Shown: positions 24,929 to 33,421, numbered from the stretch's first letter. The stretch is DNA of 54,375 nucleotides from Chloroflexota bacterium (GCA_016213135.1 JACRBQ010000013.1:1-54375); one strand, 5' to 3'. Program-made: numbers and translations. The notes: generated by a model not told the origin, from the sequence alone.

Positions 24929-25622
24929 CTCAAGCGGCTTCATTCAATTCAAGCAGGTCTCCAAATGGTTCGAGTCGGGGGCCGGGCGGTTTGAAGCGCT
25001 CAAAAACATTGACCTCGGCATCCGTCAGGGCGAGCTTGTGGCGATTGTGGGCAAATCCGGCAGCGGCAAATCTACGCTGTTGAACATGCTGACCGGCATT
25101 GATCACCCCAGTCAGGGCGCGGTCACCATCAACGCCACCGAAGTTCACACGTTGGACGAAAGCCGCCTGGCGACGTGGCGCGGGGCCAACATCGGCATTG
25201 TGTTCCAATTCTTTCAACTCATTCCCACCCTCAGTATTTTAGAGAACTTACTGTTGGCGATGGATTTCGTAAACGTCATCCCGAAAAAGGAGCGTCGGCA
25301 ACGCGCCGAGTCGTTACTGGCGCAGGTGGGCATTGCACCCCACGCCGGCAAGTTGCCCGCCGCATTATCGGGCGGCGAACAACAACGGGCGGCCATCGCC
25401 CGCGCGCTGGCGAACGACCCTCCTATTTTGGTCGCCGACGAGCCAACCGGCAACTTGGACAGCAAAACGGCTCTCGCTATTCAAACCTTATTTGTTGAAT
25501 TGGTGGGCAGCGGCAAAACCGTTATTGTGGTGACCCACGAAAACGTAACGGACGTTGCCTATAATCGCATCATTACGCTTAACGATGGCGCCATTGTTGG
25601 CGACAAGCAGGACTTGTTATGA
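24912..25622 (+). CDS. ABC exporter ATPase (MacB/LolD type)
   Basis: This 236-residue ATPase belongs to the group that works with FtsX-type permeases. It has Walker A GKSGSGKST, Q-loop in VFQFFQLIPTLSILENL, signature LSGGEQQR, Walker B ILVADEPTGNLDS with catalytic Glu, and the switch His in VVTHE. All catalytic residues are intact, unlike the ATPase-kinase fusion near the window start. The stop overlaps the permease start by 4 nt (ATGA). Such pairs move lipoproteins, peptides or antibiotics across or out of the membrane. Confidence 0.94.
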   Translation: MTHSNNSSGFIQFKQVSKWFESGAGRFEALKNIDLGIRQGELVAIVGKSGSGKSTLLNMLTGIDHPSQGAVTINATEVHTLDESRLATWRGANIGIVFQFFQLIPTLSILENLLLAMDFVNVIPKKERRQRAESLLAQVGIAPHAGKLPAALSGGEQQRAAIARALANDPPILVADEPTGNLDSKTALAIQTLFVELVGSGKTVIVVTHENVTDVAYNRIITLNDGAIVGDKQDLL

Positions 25623-27982
25623 ACATCAAATTAAAAAAAGCCTTGAGCGACCTCACCACCCACCCGGGCCGCACCGCCCTGGTGATTCTGGCCCTGGTCA
25701 TCGGCCTGTGGGGAGTCGGGTCTATTTTGGTGTCGTATGCGGTGTTGAGAAATGACCTGAACGAGAACTACGCGCGAACGAATCCCGCCCACGTCGTCAT
25801 GACTTCCCAAAACTTTGACCGCTTGGACCTGGCGGCGTTTAGAAATCGGCCCGGCATCGCCAGCGCTGAATTCCGCAACCTCTCCTTCCAACGCATCGAA
25901 GTCTTTCCCGATCAATGGATTCCATTGTGGGTCTTTGGCGTGGAAGATTTCAACAACTTCAATCTGGCACAGTTCTACAATGAAGAAGGCAACAGGGTCC
26001 CCGAGCCGGGCACGATGTTGATTGAACGCGACGGGCAGAACGTCTCGGATTTGAAGATTGGAACACTGGCGCGGGTTCGCGTCGGCGGCCAAACGATCGA
26101 AGTGCCCATCACCGGCATCGCCTTTGATCCCGCCCAGGCCCCGGCCACGCAGGACGCTTTCATCTACGCCTATGTGGACAAAAAAACGTACGCCGCCATC
26201 ACCGGCGAGCCGGCCAATCAGCGTTTGATTTTTCGTTTAGAGAACGTCACCACCAAACAAGACATCCAGACCATCGCCAATACGATTGTGGATGAGTTTG
26301 AGCAATTGGGCATCACCGTGGAGACGGTGAGCATTCCCAAGCCCAATGAGCACCCGCACCAGTTTCAATTGAATACGTTGCTCGCTTTGCAGGGGAGCAT
26401 CGGGGGCCTGGCCTTTCTCATGGGCGCGGTTTTGGTGTCGCAATTGATGAGCGCCATTCTCACCCAGCAAGTCCGGCAAATTGGCGTGCTCAAAGCCATT
26501 GGCGCCTCACGTTGGGGGACGCTCAAAATCTATTTGGCGATGGTGCTTATCTTTGGCGCAGTGTCGAGCGCCATCGCCATCCCGCTGGCGGTGATGACAG
26601 GATACGCCTTTGCCGAGTTTGTGGCGAACACCATCAACTTTGAAGTGCTCACCACGACCCTGCCGCTCGCCGTGTATGTCTATCTCATCGTCGCCGGTTT
26701 ATTGTTGCCCATCCTGGTATCGCTTCCGGCCCTGCTGAAAGGGGTCAATGTCTCTGTGCAGGATGCGTTATCCGACTACGGTATCCGGCCAGACCGGTCC
26801 GACTCAGCGGCAGTCGCTCGACTGCCTTTGTCGAATAGTCTGATTCTGGCGGTGCGAAATACCCTGCGCCGCCGAAAACGCCTGGCCGTCACCGTGGCCA
26901 CAATGGCGCTCGGCGTGGCGATCTTCAGCACCGGGTTTAATGTCCGGCAAGCCCTCATCGTGTTTTTGGCGGAAAACCGAAATTCCATGAAGCATGATGT
27001 TCAGGTGGTGCTTAAAAATCAGATTCCGTTGGAGCAAGCCCTGGCGCCATTTAGCTCCGTGAGCAACATCAGCCGCGTTGAAGCGTGGAATGGCGGCCGC
27101 GGCCGTCTTCAATCGGGAAGAATCTCAACCACCAGCGGCATTGGCGTGGTGGCCCTGCCCTATGACACCGATCTCGCTCTCTGGGAGGTCATCGAAGGGC
27201 GCTGGCTGGCAGCATCGGACGAGACCGAGATCGTGATGAATCAAATCGCGGCCGAGACCTTTGGCGATCCCGTGGTGGGCGAGCATTACACAATTGACAT
27301 CAAAGGGAAACTGGTGAACGCGAAATTGGTGGGCATCGTCAAAGAATTTGAAGTCGCCAAAATCTACATGGACAAAGACCGTTACGACGCGCTGGTGAAC
27401 CCCGGCCATTTGGTTAACAGTTTGATGTTTGTGGCCCAAGACAAAGACTACAAGCAGATTATCGCCTTGAAAAAGGACATCGAGAATGCGATTGCGTCGT
27501 CGGATTTAGATATCCTCTATGTTCTGTCGCAAGCCGAACGCGCGGAAATTATTTTCAACCACCTCAACATCATCCTGACCCTGATCGTTTTTCTGTCGTT
27601 GTTGGTGCTGGTGGTCGGTGCGCTGGGCATGGCCTCCGCGACGGGTATCAACATCATGGAGCGCACCCGCGAAATCGGGGTGCTGCGCGCCATTGGCGCG
27701 ACGCCCAAAATGATCTACGGCTTGTTCGTGGCCGAAGGTATGGTGGTGAGCGTCGTCAGCATTCTTGTGGGGTTGTTGCTGGCCTGGCCGCTCAGTATCG
27801 CCGCTTCGGCGTTCTTCGGCGACTTGATCTTGGGAAACGGAGTCCCGCTTGACTTCGCCTTCAGCAATCCTGGCTTTGGCATCACGCTCGTCGTCACCCT
27901 GGTCTTTGGCTGGTTAGCCAGCCGGGTTCCGGCGCGCCGGGCTATTACCGTCTCAACGCGGGAGGCGATTGCGTATGAATAA
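25619..27982 (+). CDS. FtsX-type ABC permease with two FtsX domains
   Basis: This 787-residue membrane protein has an N-terminal helix (TALVILALVIGLWGVGSIL), a first extracytoplasmic domain of about 200 residues, a three-helix FtsX block with ILTQQVRQIGVLKAIGAS, another helix after RNTLRRRKRLAVTVATM, a second outside domain, and a final FtsX block with MERTREIGVLRAIGATP. Full-length duplicated permeases of this kind need no second membrane subunit. It should use the ATPase encoded upstream. Control by the divergent TetR gene suggests ligand-induced export. The substrate is unknown. Confidence 0.92.
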   Translation: MNIKLKKALSDLTTHPGRTALVILALVIGLWGVGSILVSYAVLRNDLNENYARTNPAHVVMTSQNFDRLDLAAFRNRPGIASAEFRNLSFQRIEVFPDQWIPLWVFGVEDFNNFNLAQFYNEEGNRVPEPGTMLIERDGQNVSDLKIGTLARVRVGGQTIEVPITGIAFDPAQAPATQDAFIYAYVDKKTYAAITGEPANQRLIFRLENVTTKQDIQTIANTIVDEFEQLGITVETVSIPKPNEHPHQFQLNTLLALQGSIGGLAFLMGAVLVSQLMSAILTQQVRQIGVLKAIGASRWGTLKIYLAMVLIFGAVSSAIAIPLAVMTGYAFAEFVANTINFEVLTTTLPLAVYVYLIVAGLLLPILVSLPALLKGVNVSVQDALSDYGIRPDRSDSAAVARLPLSNSLILAVRNTLRRRKRLAVTVATMALGVAIFSTGFNVRQALIVFLAENRNSMKHDVQVVLKNQIPLEQALAPFSSVSNISRVEAWNGGRGRLQSGRISTTSGIGVVALPYDTDLALWEVIEGRWLAASDETEIVMNQIAAETFGDPVVGEHYTIDIKGKLVNAKLVGIVKEFEVAKIYMDKDRYDALVNPGHLVNSLMFVAQDKDYKQIIALKKDIENAIASSDLDILYVLSQAERAEIIFNHLNIILTLIVFLSLLVLVVGALGMASATGINIMERTREIGVLRAIGATPKMIYGLFVAEGMVVSVVSILVGLLLAWPLSIAASAFFGDLILGNGVPLDFAFSNPGFGITLVVTLVFGWLASRVPARRAITVSTREAIAYE

Positions 27983-28018
27983 GGATTTTGAGCCGGGCAC
28001 AACGGACCCTTTGGCCCC

Positions 28019-28050
28019 CAGCGTAGGTCGGGCGTAGGTTTGGCGTAGGC
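28019..28050. repeat. Three 11-nt direct repeats
   Basis: GCGTAGG recurs three times at 11-nt spacing (20-22 nt of GCGTAGG cores with variable three-base linkers) just after the permease stop. Role unknown. The 27983-28218 gap contains no convincing gene. Confidence 0.4.
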
Positions 28051-28129
28051 TGTTAGACAAGGCGAAACATAATGTCTGTGATATTCTAACGCTCAGAAGG
28101 GTACAAAGCCTCTTCTTCTCCTCCTTTGA

Positions 28130-28158
28130 GAGAGCCAGGGTCGGCGTCCCTGGCTCTC
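28130..28158. terminator. Hairpin terminator candidate after the exporter operon
   Basis: A perfect 11-bp stem (GAGAGCCAGGG / CCCTGGCTCTC) with a 7-nt loop lies between the FtsX permease gene and murJ. There is only a weak T-rich tail, so it may stop transcription inefficiently or protect mRNA ends. Confidence 0.6.
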
Positions 28159-28218
28159 GCGATTTAAGGGCAACGGGGGAGTTCATCCGCCGTTTTCATC
28201 GCCCGCTCCACTGACTGT

Positions 28219-28224
28219 TATAAT
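28219..28224 (+). promoter_or_regulatory. -10 box of murJ, leaderless-type spacing
   Basis: A perfect TATAAT lies 8 nt before the GTG start of murJ, so the transcript should begin at the start codon. Confidence 0.6.
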
Positions 28225-28232
28225 CCCCCGGC

Positions 28233-29810
28233 GTGAACCGCCTCGCCCGCAACGCCTCGCTCATCATGGCCGGTTTTGTGGCCGCCAATCTCCTCGGCCT
28301 GCTCCGGCAGGTCATCATCAACCACACCTTTGGCACCTCGGCAGCACTGGATGCCTACTTTGCCGCCTTTCGCGCCCCCGATTTGCTGTTCACCGTCATC
28401 GCCGGCGGCGCGCTGGGGTCGGCCTTCATCCCCATGTTTGGCGGCATGTTGGCCGAAGGCGAGGGCGGCCCGGCTCGCGCGTGGCGGCTGGCGAGCGCCG
28501 TTCTCAACAATTTGCTGCTGGCGCTGTGCCTCATTGCCGCGCTGGCCGCAGTGGCCGCGCCGGTGCTGGTGCGCACGCTCCTCGCCCCCGGATTTCCGCC
28601 CGCGCAGCAAGCTCTCACGGCGGCGCTCATGCGCGTGATGCTACTCTCGACGATCATCTTCGGCGTCAGCGGGTTGCTGATGGGTGTCCACAACGCCCAC
28701 CATCATTTTCTCTCCCCGGCCATTGCGCCCATCCTTTACAATCTCGGCATCATAGGCGGGGCGTTGATGGCGCAACGCGAGCAAGCACGCGGCCTGCCCC
28801 TGCAGGGGGTGTACTGGCTGGCGTGGGGCGTGGTGGCCGGGGCGGCCATGCACCTGCTGGTGCAACTGCCCGCGCTGGTGCGCCATCGCCCGCGCTACTC
28901 CCTCGCCCTCGACTGGGCCGACTCGGCGGTGCGGCAAGTGGGCAAGCTTATACTGCCGCGCATGTTCGGGCTGGCCGTGTGGCAGATAAATTTTTGGGTT
29001 AACGTGGCTATTGCCTCCACCCTGCCCTCAGGCAGCCTCTCGGCGCTGACTATCGCCTTCCAGGTTTTTACGTTTCCGCAGGCGGCCATCGCCCAGGCCA
29101 TCGCCACCGCGGTGTTCCCCACATTCTCCGCGCAAGCGGCGCGGGGCGAACGCGAGGCGCTGGGCCAAACGCTCACCACTGCCCTGCGGCTCACGCTGTT
29201 TTTGGCCCTGCCCGCCACGGCGGGCATGCTACTGCTGGGCAAGCCGATCATCGCGCTGGTGTTCGAGGGCGGGCAGTTCACGGCGCAGTCCACCGCGCTG
29301 GTGGCGTGGGCGCTGGCGTGGTACGGCGTGGGGCTGGTGGGCCACTCGGTGGTGGAAGTGGTGACCCGCGCCTTTTACGCGCTGAAAGACACGCGCACAC
29401 CGGTGCTGGTGGGCGCCGGGGCGATGGCCCTCAACGTGATCTTCAGCCTGACCTTCACTCGTGCCTTCACTGTGTGGGGCTGGCCGCCGCTCGGCGGGCT
29501 GGCGCTGGCGAACTCGCTGGCCACGGCCATTGAAATGATGGGGCTGGTGATACTGTTGGTTGGGTCGAGGAGCGAGGTCGGCGCGCGGGGAATCCCACTC
29601 AACGGCCCCTCCCTCCTCGCCAGCGTGAGCCGTGCTGCTGCCGCCTCGGCGGTCATGGCCCTCGCCGTGTGGGCTTGGGCGCGATGGCTCCCCTCGCCCA
29701 CGTGGCTCGCCGGCCTCGGCGGTGCGGCAGTGGGGGCCGCGGTATATTTTGCGCTGGCGTGGACGCTGAGGAGCGAGGAGATGGGGAGGCTGTTGAGGGA
29801 AAGAGGATAG
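28233..29810 (+). CDS. murJ: Lipid II flippase MurJ (MviN)
   Basis: MurJ flips the lipid-linked peptidoglycan precursor to the outer face of the membrane. The 525-residue protein has the fourteen-helix MOP-superfamily layout with the family start NASLIMAGFVAANLLGLLRQVII, FGTSAALDAYFAAFRAPDLLF, GGALGSAFIPMF, and the mid-protein FALGHSVVEVVTRAFYALKDTRTPV-like block (GLVGHSVVEVVTRAFYALKD). The GTG start sits behind a leaderless-type -10 box. The last 22 codons (from 29721) are 90% identical to a second copy at 30969-31035, so the C-terminus seems to have been supplied by an inserted cassette. Confidence 0.95.
   Translation: MNRLARNASLIMAGFVAANLLGLLRQVIINHTFGTSAALDAYFAAFRAPDLLFTVIAGGALGSAFIPMFGGMLAEGEGGPARAWRLASAVLNNLLLALCLIAALAAVAAPVLVRTLLAPGFPPAQQALTAALMRVMLLSTIIFGVSGLLMGVHNAHHHFLSPAIAPILYNLGIIGGALMAQREQARGLPLQGVYWLAWGVVAGAAMHLLVQLPALVRHRPRYSLALDWADSAVRQVGKLILPRMFGLAVWQINFWVNVAIASTLPSGSLSALTIAFQVFTFPQAAIAQAIATAVFPTFSAQAARGEREALGQTLTTALRLTLFLALPATAGMLLLGKPIIALVFEGGQFTAQSTALVAWALAWYGVGLVGHSVVEVVTRAFYALKDTRTPVLVGAGAMALNVIFSLTFTRAFTVWGWPPLGGLALANSLATAIEMMGLVILLVGSRSEVGARGIPLNGPSLLASVSRAAAASAVMALAVWAWARWLPSPTWLAGLGGAAVGAAVYFALAWTLRSEEMGRLLRERG
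29721..29787 (+). repeat. murJ 3'-end repeat, copy 1 (in the gene)
   Basis: This 67-nt stretch encodes GAAVGAAVYFALAWTLRSEEMG of MurJ. Copy 2 at 30969-31035 differs at 7 positions, 5 of them silent. The two copies bound a cassette of about 1.2 kb. Confidence 0.85.
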
Positions 29811-29811
29811 T

Positions 29812-29831
29812 TGCCCGGGCTAGCCCGGGCA
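29812..29831. repeat. Perfect 20-bp palindrome after murJ
   Basis: TGCCCGGGCT is followed directly by its reverse complement AGCCCGGGCA, starting 2 nt after the murJ stop. It could be a terminator stem or part of the cassette boundary. No T-run follows. Confidence 0.7.
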
Positions 29832-29858
29832 GTGACAAACCGTGATATAAACGAAGGT

Positions 29859-30065
29859 ATGAGAACAAACTTCGTGGAACGCAAAAGCAAACTACAAGAC
29901 CTGGACAGGTCGTTCGACTTGCAATTCTGGCAGGCGCAAACGGCGCAAGCCCGTTTTGACGCGGCCTGGGAACTCATCGTCCACGCCGCGAAAGTGAAAG
30001 GGCGCGATGTTCGTCAACTCCGACTTCAGCGATCTGTTGAGAATTTTCAACGCCAACAACGTTAA
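29859..30065 (+). CDS. Small helical protein upstream of a nucleotidyltransferase remnant
   Basis: A 68-residue charged protein (starts MRTNFVERKSKLQDLDRSF, contains FWQAQTAQARFDAAWELI and ends in Arg/Gln-rich residues). Small genes of this kind often precede and overlap nucleotidyltransferase-like genes, as here, where the next frame starts 59 nt before its stop. That context resembles the paired HEPN/MNT-type or two-gene toxin-antitoxin layouts, but I cannot place it in a named family. An AAGG sequence lies just ahead of the ATG. Confidence 0.6.
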   Translation: MRTNFVERKSKLQDLDRSFDLQFWQAQTAQARFDAAWELIVHAAKVKGRDVRQLRLQRSVENFQRQQR

Positions 30066-30288
30066 GTATTTGGTAATTGGCGGGTCTATGGGCGTGCCTC
30101 CCGTCCGCGCGGATGTACTGATGGGCATTCCTGGCGTGCAGTTCGAGGAATGTTGGAGCAGACGAGTTGAAGCGGATTTTGACAGCCTGAAAGTCAACTT
30201 CATATCAAAGGCTGATTTGATTGCCGCCAAACGCGCCTCTGGACGACCGCAGGATTTGATTGACGCCGATTTGCTCTCGCAAAGTTAG
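30007..30288 (+). pseudogene. Nucleotidyltransferase-like gene with internal deletion
   Basis: The 93-residue frame begins MFVNSDFSDLLRIFNANNVKYLVIGG, the start of a common MNT/DUF6036-like nucleotidyltransferase, and ends VNFISKADLIAAKRASGRPQDLIDADLL, its usual end. In complete relatives some 60-70 residues lie between the GG and the MGVPPVRADVL segment, including the catalytic Asp pair. Here they are missing in frame, so the product cannot catalyse nucleotide transfer. The deletion joins GGS directly to MGVPPVR. It may be a decayed antitoxin/toxin-type gene. Confidence 0.65.
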
Positions 30289-30319
30289 CGATATAATGAG
30301 TTTGGCAAAAGGAGCGCGC

Positions 30320-30547
30320 ATGGCATACACCCCTTCTTATCAGGTTAATGTCGAAAAACAAAACGTCGTTGTCCGCTTTCGGCGCGACATGATTGACCAG
30401 ATCGCGCTGGGTAAATTCCTCGATTATCTGGAACTCGAATCCATCCGCAAGCGCAGCCAATTGACCGAGGAGCAGGCCGCCGCGCTGGCAGGCGAAATTG
30501 ACCGCTCGGTTTGGGAGAGTATTGAATCCGCATTCACGGAGACTTAA
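30320..30547 (+). CDS. Probable antitoxin paired with PIN toxin
   Basis: This 75-residue protein (MAYTPSYQVNVEKQNVVVRF, then a helical acidic C-terminus) is encoded 2 nt before a PIN-domain gene. Size, position and acidic tail fit the antitoxin of a VapBC-like pair. An AAAGGAG site lies 6-7 nt before the ATG at 30320. No classical AbrB or ribbon-helix-helix signature stands out, so the DNA-binding type is not assigned. Confidence 0.65.
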   Translation: MAYTPSYQVNVEKQNVVVRFRRDMIDQIALGKFLDYLELESIRKRSQLTEEQAAALAGEIDRSVWESIESAFTET

Positions 30548-30549
30548 GC

Positions 30550-30969
30550 GTGGCGCGGGTAGTGGTGGATACGAATATCCTTTTCTCGGCGCTCATAAGC
30601 GCCGAGTCTGCTTTTGCTGAGGCGTTGCTACGTTCGGAGCATGAGTTTTTCGTGTGCGAGATGACCCTTGTGGAAATTTTCAAACACAAAGAGAAACTCG
30701 TCAAAGCCGCCCGAATCTCCGAGGACGACATGGCACGCCTGTATCACATCCTGCTCCGGCGCGTTACGGTCTATAAGGAAGACCTGATTGCTCCCGAACA
30801 CCGCAAATCGGCTTATGCATTGTGCCGCGATGTGGACGAAGCGGACACGCCGCACGTTGCTCTGGCGTTGGAGCTGGATGCGCTGCTGTGGACTGGCGAC
30901 AAGCGACTCAAAGGCGGGCTGGAGAACAAGGGTTTCCAGCGATTCTTTGAGCCAGGGGAATACCGATAG
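30550..30969 (+). CDS. PIN-domain ribonuclease toxin (VapC-like)
   Basis: This 139-residue protein has the PIN fold: first acidic residue in RVVVDTNILFSALIS, a Glu in EMTLVEIFKHK, and the Asp-rich late part VDEADTPHVALALELDALLWTGDKRLKGGL. These residues bind the metal ions used for RNA cleavage. The GTG start follows the antitoxin-like gene by 2 nt. The stop TAG touches the second copy of the murJ 3' end, so this gene marks the right edge of the inserted cassette. Confidence 0.85.
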   Translation: MARVVVDTNILFSALISAESAFAEALLRSEHEFFVCEMTLVEIFKHKEKLVKAARISEDDMARLYHILLRRVTVYKEDLIAPEHRKSAYALCRDVDEADTPHVALALELDALLWTGDKRLKGGLENKGFQRFFEPGEYR

Positions 30970-31035
30970 GCGCGGCGGTGGGGGTCGCCGTCTATTTCGC
31001 GCTGGCGTGGGCGCTGAGGAGCGAGGAGATGGGGA
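30969..31035 (+). repeat. murJ 3'-end repeat, copy 2 (displaced)
   Basis: This stretch is 90% identical to 29721-29787 and has no gene in front of it. It begins at the PIN stop codon and decays after GATGGGGA. Most differences are silent, as expected for a former real murJ end. Confidence 0.85.
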
Positions 31036-31066
31036 CGCGGTTGAGCTGTGTTTTTCGGAACCCGCT

Positions 31067-31657
31067 CTACGCTTTGGCGAACAACTCCTGTAGAGCGAAC
31101 TCGAATCCGGGGAACGTGGGCGAGGTGAGAGTGTCGCTCTCGGCAAGATGGGCATCGGTCTGATACGTCTCGCCGTCGAGCAATAACACGTCGAGTGTTC
31201 TGGCATCGGGGTCGATAATCCAGTATTCGGGAATGCCCGCCAGCGCGTATTCTTCCCCCTTCACCTTGCGATCTTTATTCGCATCGCCTTCCGAAACGAT
31301 TTCGACGACCAGATCGGGCACGCCCCAGTATTTGCCGATGCGGTCGGCGTGCGCGGCCGCCATGAAGATAATGTCAGGTTCGCGGATTTTGCCCGGCCAC
31401 AGACGCACCGGCAATGGGGAGTAGCGTACTTGCCCAAGTTTGTGCTGTGTGACAAAAGCAAACAGGGCCGTCACGAGACGCAATGAAATAAGTTGATGAA
31501 ATTCCGTAGGCATCGAGGCGATCTCCAGATTGCCGTTTGAAAGTTCGACAATACCACCGCGTTCGGAGATGGGGTAATAGTCGGCTTCAGTCCATTCGCC
31601 GGCGGCAGGAAAGAAGTCAACCAGAGTGCGGATGATGGGGGGTTCTCGCGTTGCCAT
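31067..31657 (-). CDS. Uma2-family (DUF820) putative restriction-like endonuclease
   Basis: This 196-residue protein belongs to the Uma2 family, abundant in cyanobacteria and Chloroflexota and built on a PD-(D/E)xK nuclease fold. Matching motifs are REPDIIFMAA, PDLVVEIVSEGD (catalytic Asp/Glu), the KGEEYALAGIPEYWIIDP block with a conserved Lys, and a C-terminal SPTFPGFEFALQELF. Its cellular role is unknown. AAGGTG lies about 7 nt upstream of the ATG. A palindrome overlaps the likely -10 region of this gene. Confidence 0.88.
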   Translation of the reverse strand: MATREPPIIRTLVDFFPAAGEWTEADYYPISERGGIVELSNGNLEIASMPTEFHQLISLRLVTALFAFVTQHKLGQVRYSPLPVRLWPGKIREPDIIFMAAAHADRIGKYWGVPDLVVEIVSEGDANKDRKVKGEEYALAGIPEYWIIDPDARTLDVLLLDGETYQTDAHLAESDTLTSPTFPGFEFALQELFAKA

Positions 31658-31664
31658 ATTTCAC

Positions 31665-31685
31665 CTTGGCTGAATTATAGCCAAG
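31665..31685. promoter_or_regulatory. Palindrome over the Uma2 -10 region
   Basis: CTTGGCT and AGCCAAG form a perfect 7-bp inverted repeat around GAATTAT (minus-strand TATAAT at its centre), 8-28 nt upstream of the Uma2 start. It may be an operator, or a short hairpin between the peptidase and Uma2 genes. Confidence 0.5.
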
Positions 31686-31686
31686 T

Positions 31687-33414
31687 CTAATTCATCCGCC
31701 AAACGCCATTCGTCCGGGTCAGCTTCAATTCGGTGAGCGCCGTTGACCCATCGAGCCGGGTGGCCGTCACCACCGCGCTGTCGCCATCCAGGGCAATGCG
31801 CTGGGGCTCGTACCCCGACTCAAGCGCCACGCGGGTCAACAAAAGGTAGTCGTGCGCCAGCGGGTCGGCGGCAAAATCGCCGTGCGCCTCCAGCACCGCA
31901 TTCACCGCCTCGAGGCAGCGGCCCGTCGTCGCCGGGTCGCCCTCATTGATCGCCCGCCCCGCCCGCACCAGCAGCGTTTCGAGCGCGATGTTCTCCGGCG
32001 CGGCGGGGTGGCGGCTGTAGTCGGCGGTGATGTCGCGGCGCACCGCTTGCTCAATATCTGGAATCCACGCCGTGAGAAAATAGGCCGAGGGATCGTCGGC
32101 CTGCTGGTAGCGGCGCACCGTGTCGTAGTAATCAATCGTGTCGGCAATATCGGTCTGCCAGCGCGCGTCGGGCGGCAGCGCGCCCAGAGATGCCAGCCAG
32201 TCCGCCTCCAACTCGTCGAGGCCTTTGTTGTACGTCAGGCGCAGCCCGGCGTCGAGCATGGCGCTGTCCTTCGGCGCCGGCTGGAACGCGCTAAGCAGAG
32301 TCGCAAAACGATCCCAGCCAAACGTGTCTACAAGGTACGTGATGAAAGCCGCGCCCTCGAGGTAGCCCGTCTCGTGCTGCGAGCTATAAAAATCGTCGGC
32401 CAGCGGACGCAGCGGAATGTAGCGCGTCTGCGCCAGCAGCCCTGCCACGCGTGGCGCGAACGGCTCATATTTGAAGTGGCCTCCGGCCACATAGGTCGCC
32501 AGCCCTTCAGTAATCACCGCCGGACGCGTCCCGCCCATCTGCCTGTCCAGCACGTGCGCGCTCTCGTGCCTGAACACATTCTCCAGCCCGCCCCCGGCGT
32601 AATCGCGATCGAGATACGAGATCGTCACCGTGTCGGAGGCGAAGCCGCCGTGACCCAGCAGCCGGTTGATCAGATTGAACGTCAGCTTCGAACTCAGCTC
32701 GCGCCCCATCCCGGCTTCCACAAACGTGATGGCTTCATCGGCGGCGGCTTCGATGGAAGCAATGTCGCGCTCGGCGGCCGTGCCGGAGATGTAGCGGAAC
32801 ACACAGCACGCGCTCTCGCTCGTCAGCCAGTGCGCGCTCTGCTCCACCGGCGGCTCGGCGGCGCGCGGCAACAGCGTCAGCGGCACCGTCAGCACGTTGT
32901 TCGCCGTGTCCTCGTCGCCGATCTGAATCTCGTCGGTGGGGTCGAGCACCACCGTCAGCGTTTGCGCGCCCGCCAGCCCGGTCGTGTCCCACACCCACGT
33001 AAACGTCGCCTCCAGCCGCCCGCCCAGCCCGTACGCCCCGGCGCGCACCTGCGACAATTCCTTGCCCGCCGCCGGGTCGCCCAGATACACCGCCACCGGG
33101 AACCCGCTCAACCCCTTGTGGCCGCCATCGTGCGCGAACACCTCAAAGCTCACCACGTCGCCCGAATACAGCACCGGCTCCGGATGGATCAGCACATCGC
33201 CCGGGGAAATATACAAGTCCGTGGGCGTGGCCGGGGTCGCTAACGTCGGGGAAACGGTGGGGCGTGGCGTGGCCGTGGGCAGCGCCGTGGCGGTGGGATA
33301 CGGGGTGGCTGTGGGAAGCGGCACCGGTGTTTCCGTTATCGCCACGGGAACCAGCGTGTTGCACGCCAGGGCCAAAGCGGCCAGCAGAATCAACAGAGTC
33401 AACAGTCGGCGCAT
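31687..33414 (-). CDS. Gluzincin-type metallopeptidase lipoprotein (peptidase MA-like)
   Basis: This 575-residue exported protein starts MRRLLTLLILLAALALAC, a lipoprotein signal peptide with the Cys at the lipobox, followed by a Thr/Pro-rich linker (TATPYPTATALPTATPRP). A beta-sandwich domain resembling CARDB (ISPGDVLIHPEPVLYSGD) comes next, then a zinc-peptidase domain with HESAH (HExxH) and EGLATYVAGG downstream, which fits the third ligand region. The C-terminal 150 residues are helical. It should cleave or bind proteins outside the cell. The start has a leaderless-type -10 box 7 nt upstream, back to back with the glycoside hydrolase promoter. Confidence 0.82.
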   Translation of the reverse strand: MRRLLTLLILLAALALACNTLVPVAITETPVPLPTATPYPTATALPTATPRPTVSPTLATPATPTDLYISPGDVLIHPEPVLYSGDVVSFEVFAHDGGHKGLSGFPVAVYLGDPAAGKELSQVRAGAYGLGGRLEATFTWVWDTTGLAGAQTLTVVLDPTDEIQIGDEDTANNVLTVPLTLLPRAAEPPVEQSAHWLTSESACCVFRYISGTAAERDIASIEAAADEAITFVEAGMGRELSSKLTFNLINRLLGHGGFASDTVTISYLDRDYAGGGLENVFRHESAHVLDRQMGGTRPAVITEGLATYVAGGHFKYEPFAPRVAGLLAQTRYIPLRPLADDFYSSQHETGYLEGAAFITYLVDTFGWDRFATLLSAFQPAPKDSAMLDAGLRLTYNKGLDELEADWLASLGALPPDARWQTDIADTIDYYDTVRRYQQADDPSAYFLTAWIPDIEQAVRRDITADYSRHPAAPENIALETLLVRAGRAINEGDPATTGRCLEAVNAVLEAHGDFAADPLAHDYLLLTRVALESGYEPQRIALDGDSAVVTATRLDGSTALTELKLTRTNGVWRMN

Positions 33415-33421
33415 GAGAGCG

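Noticed and set aside
30978..31163. Small gene beginning MGVAVYFALAW
   Set aside because: It is the displaced copy of the murJ 3' end read in frame, running into unrelated sequence.
31852..33243. Long open frame opposite the metallopeptidase gene
   Set aside because: Arg/His-rich composition, no recognisable motif, and full overlap with a well-supported gene.
33230..33370. Tandem-repeat look of the Thr/Pro-rich region in the peptidase gene
   Set aside because: It is an ordinary low-complexity linker after a lipobox, with codon variation rather than DNA-level repeats.
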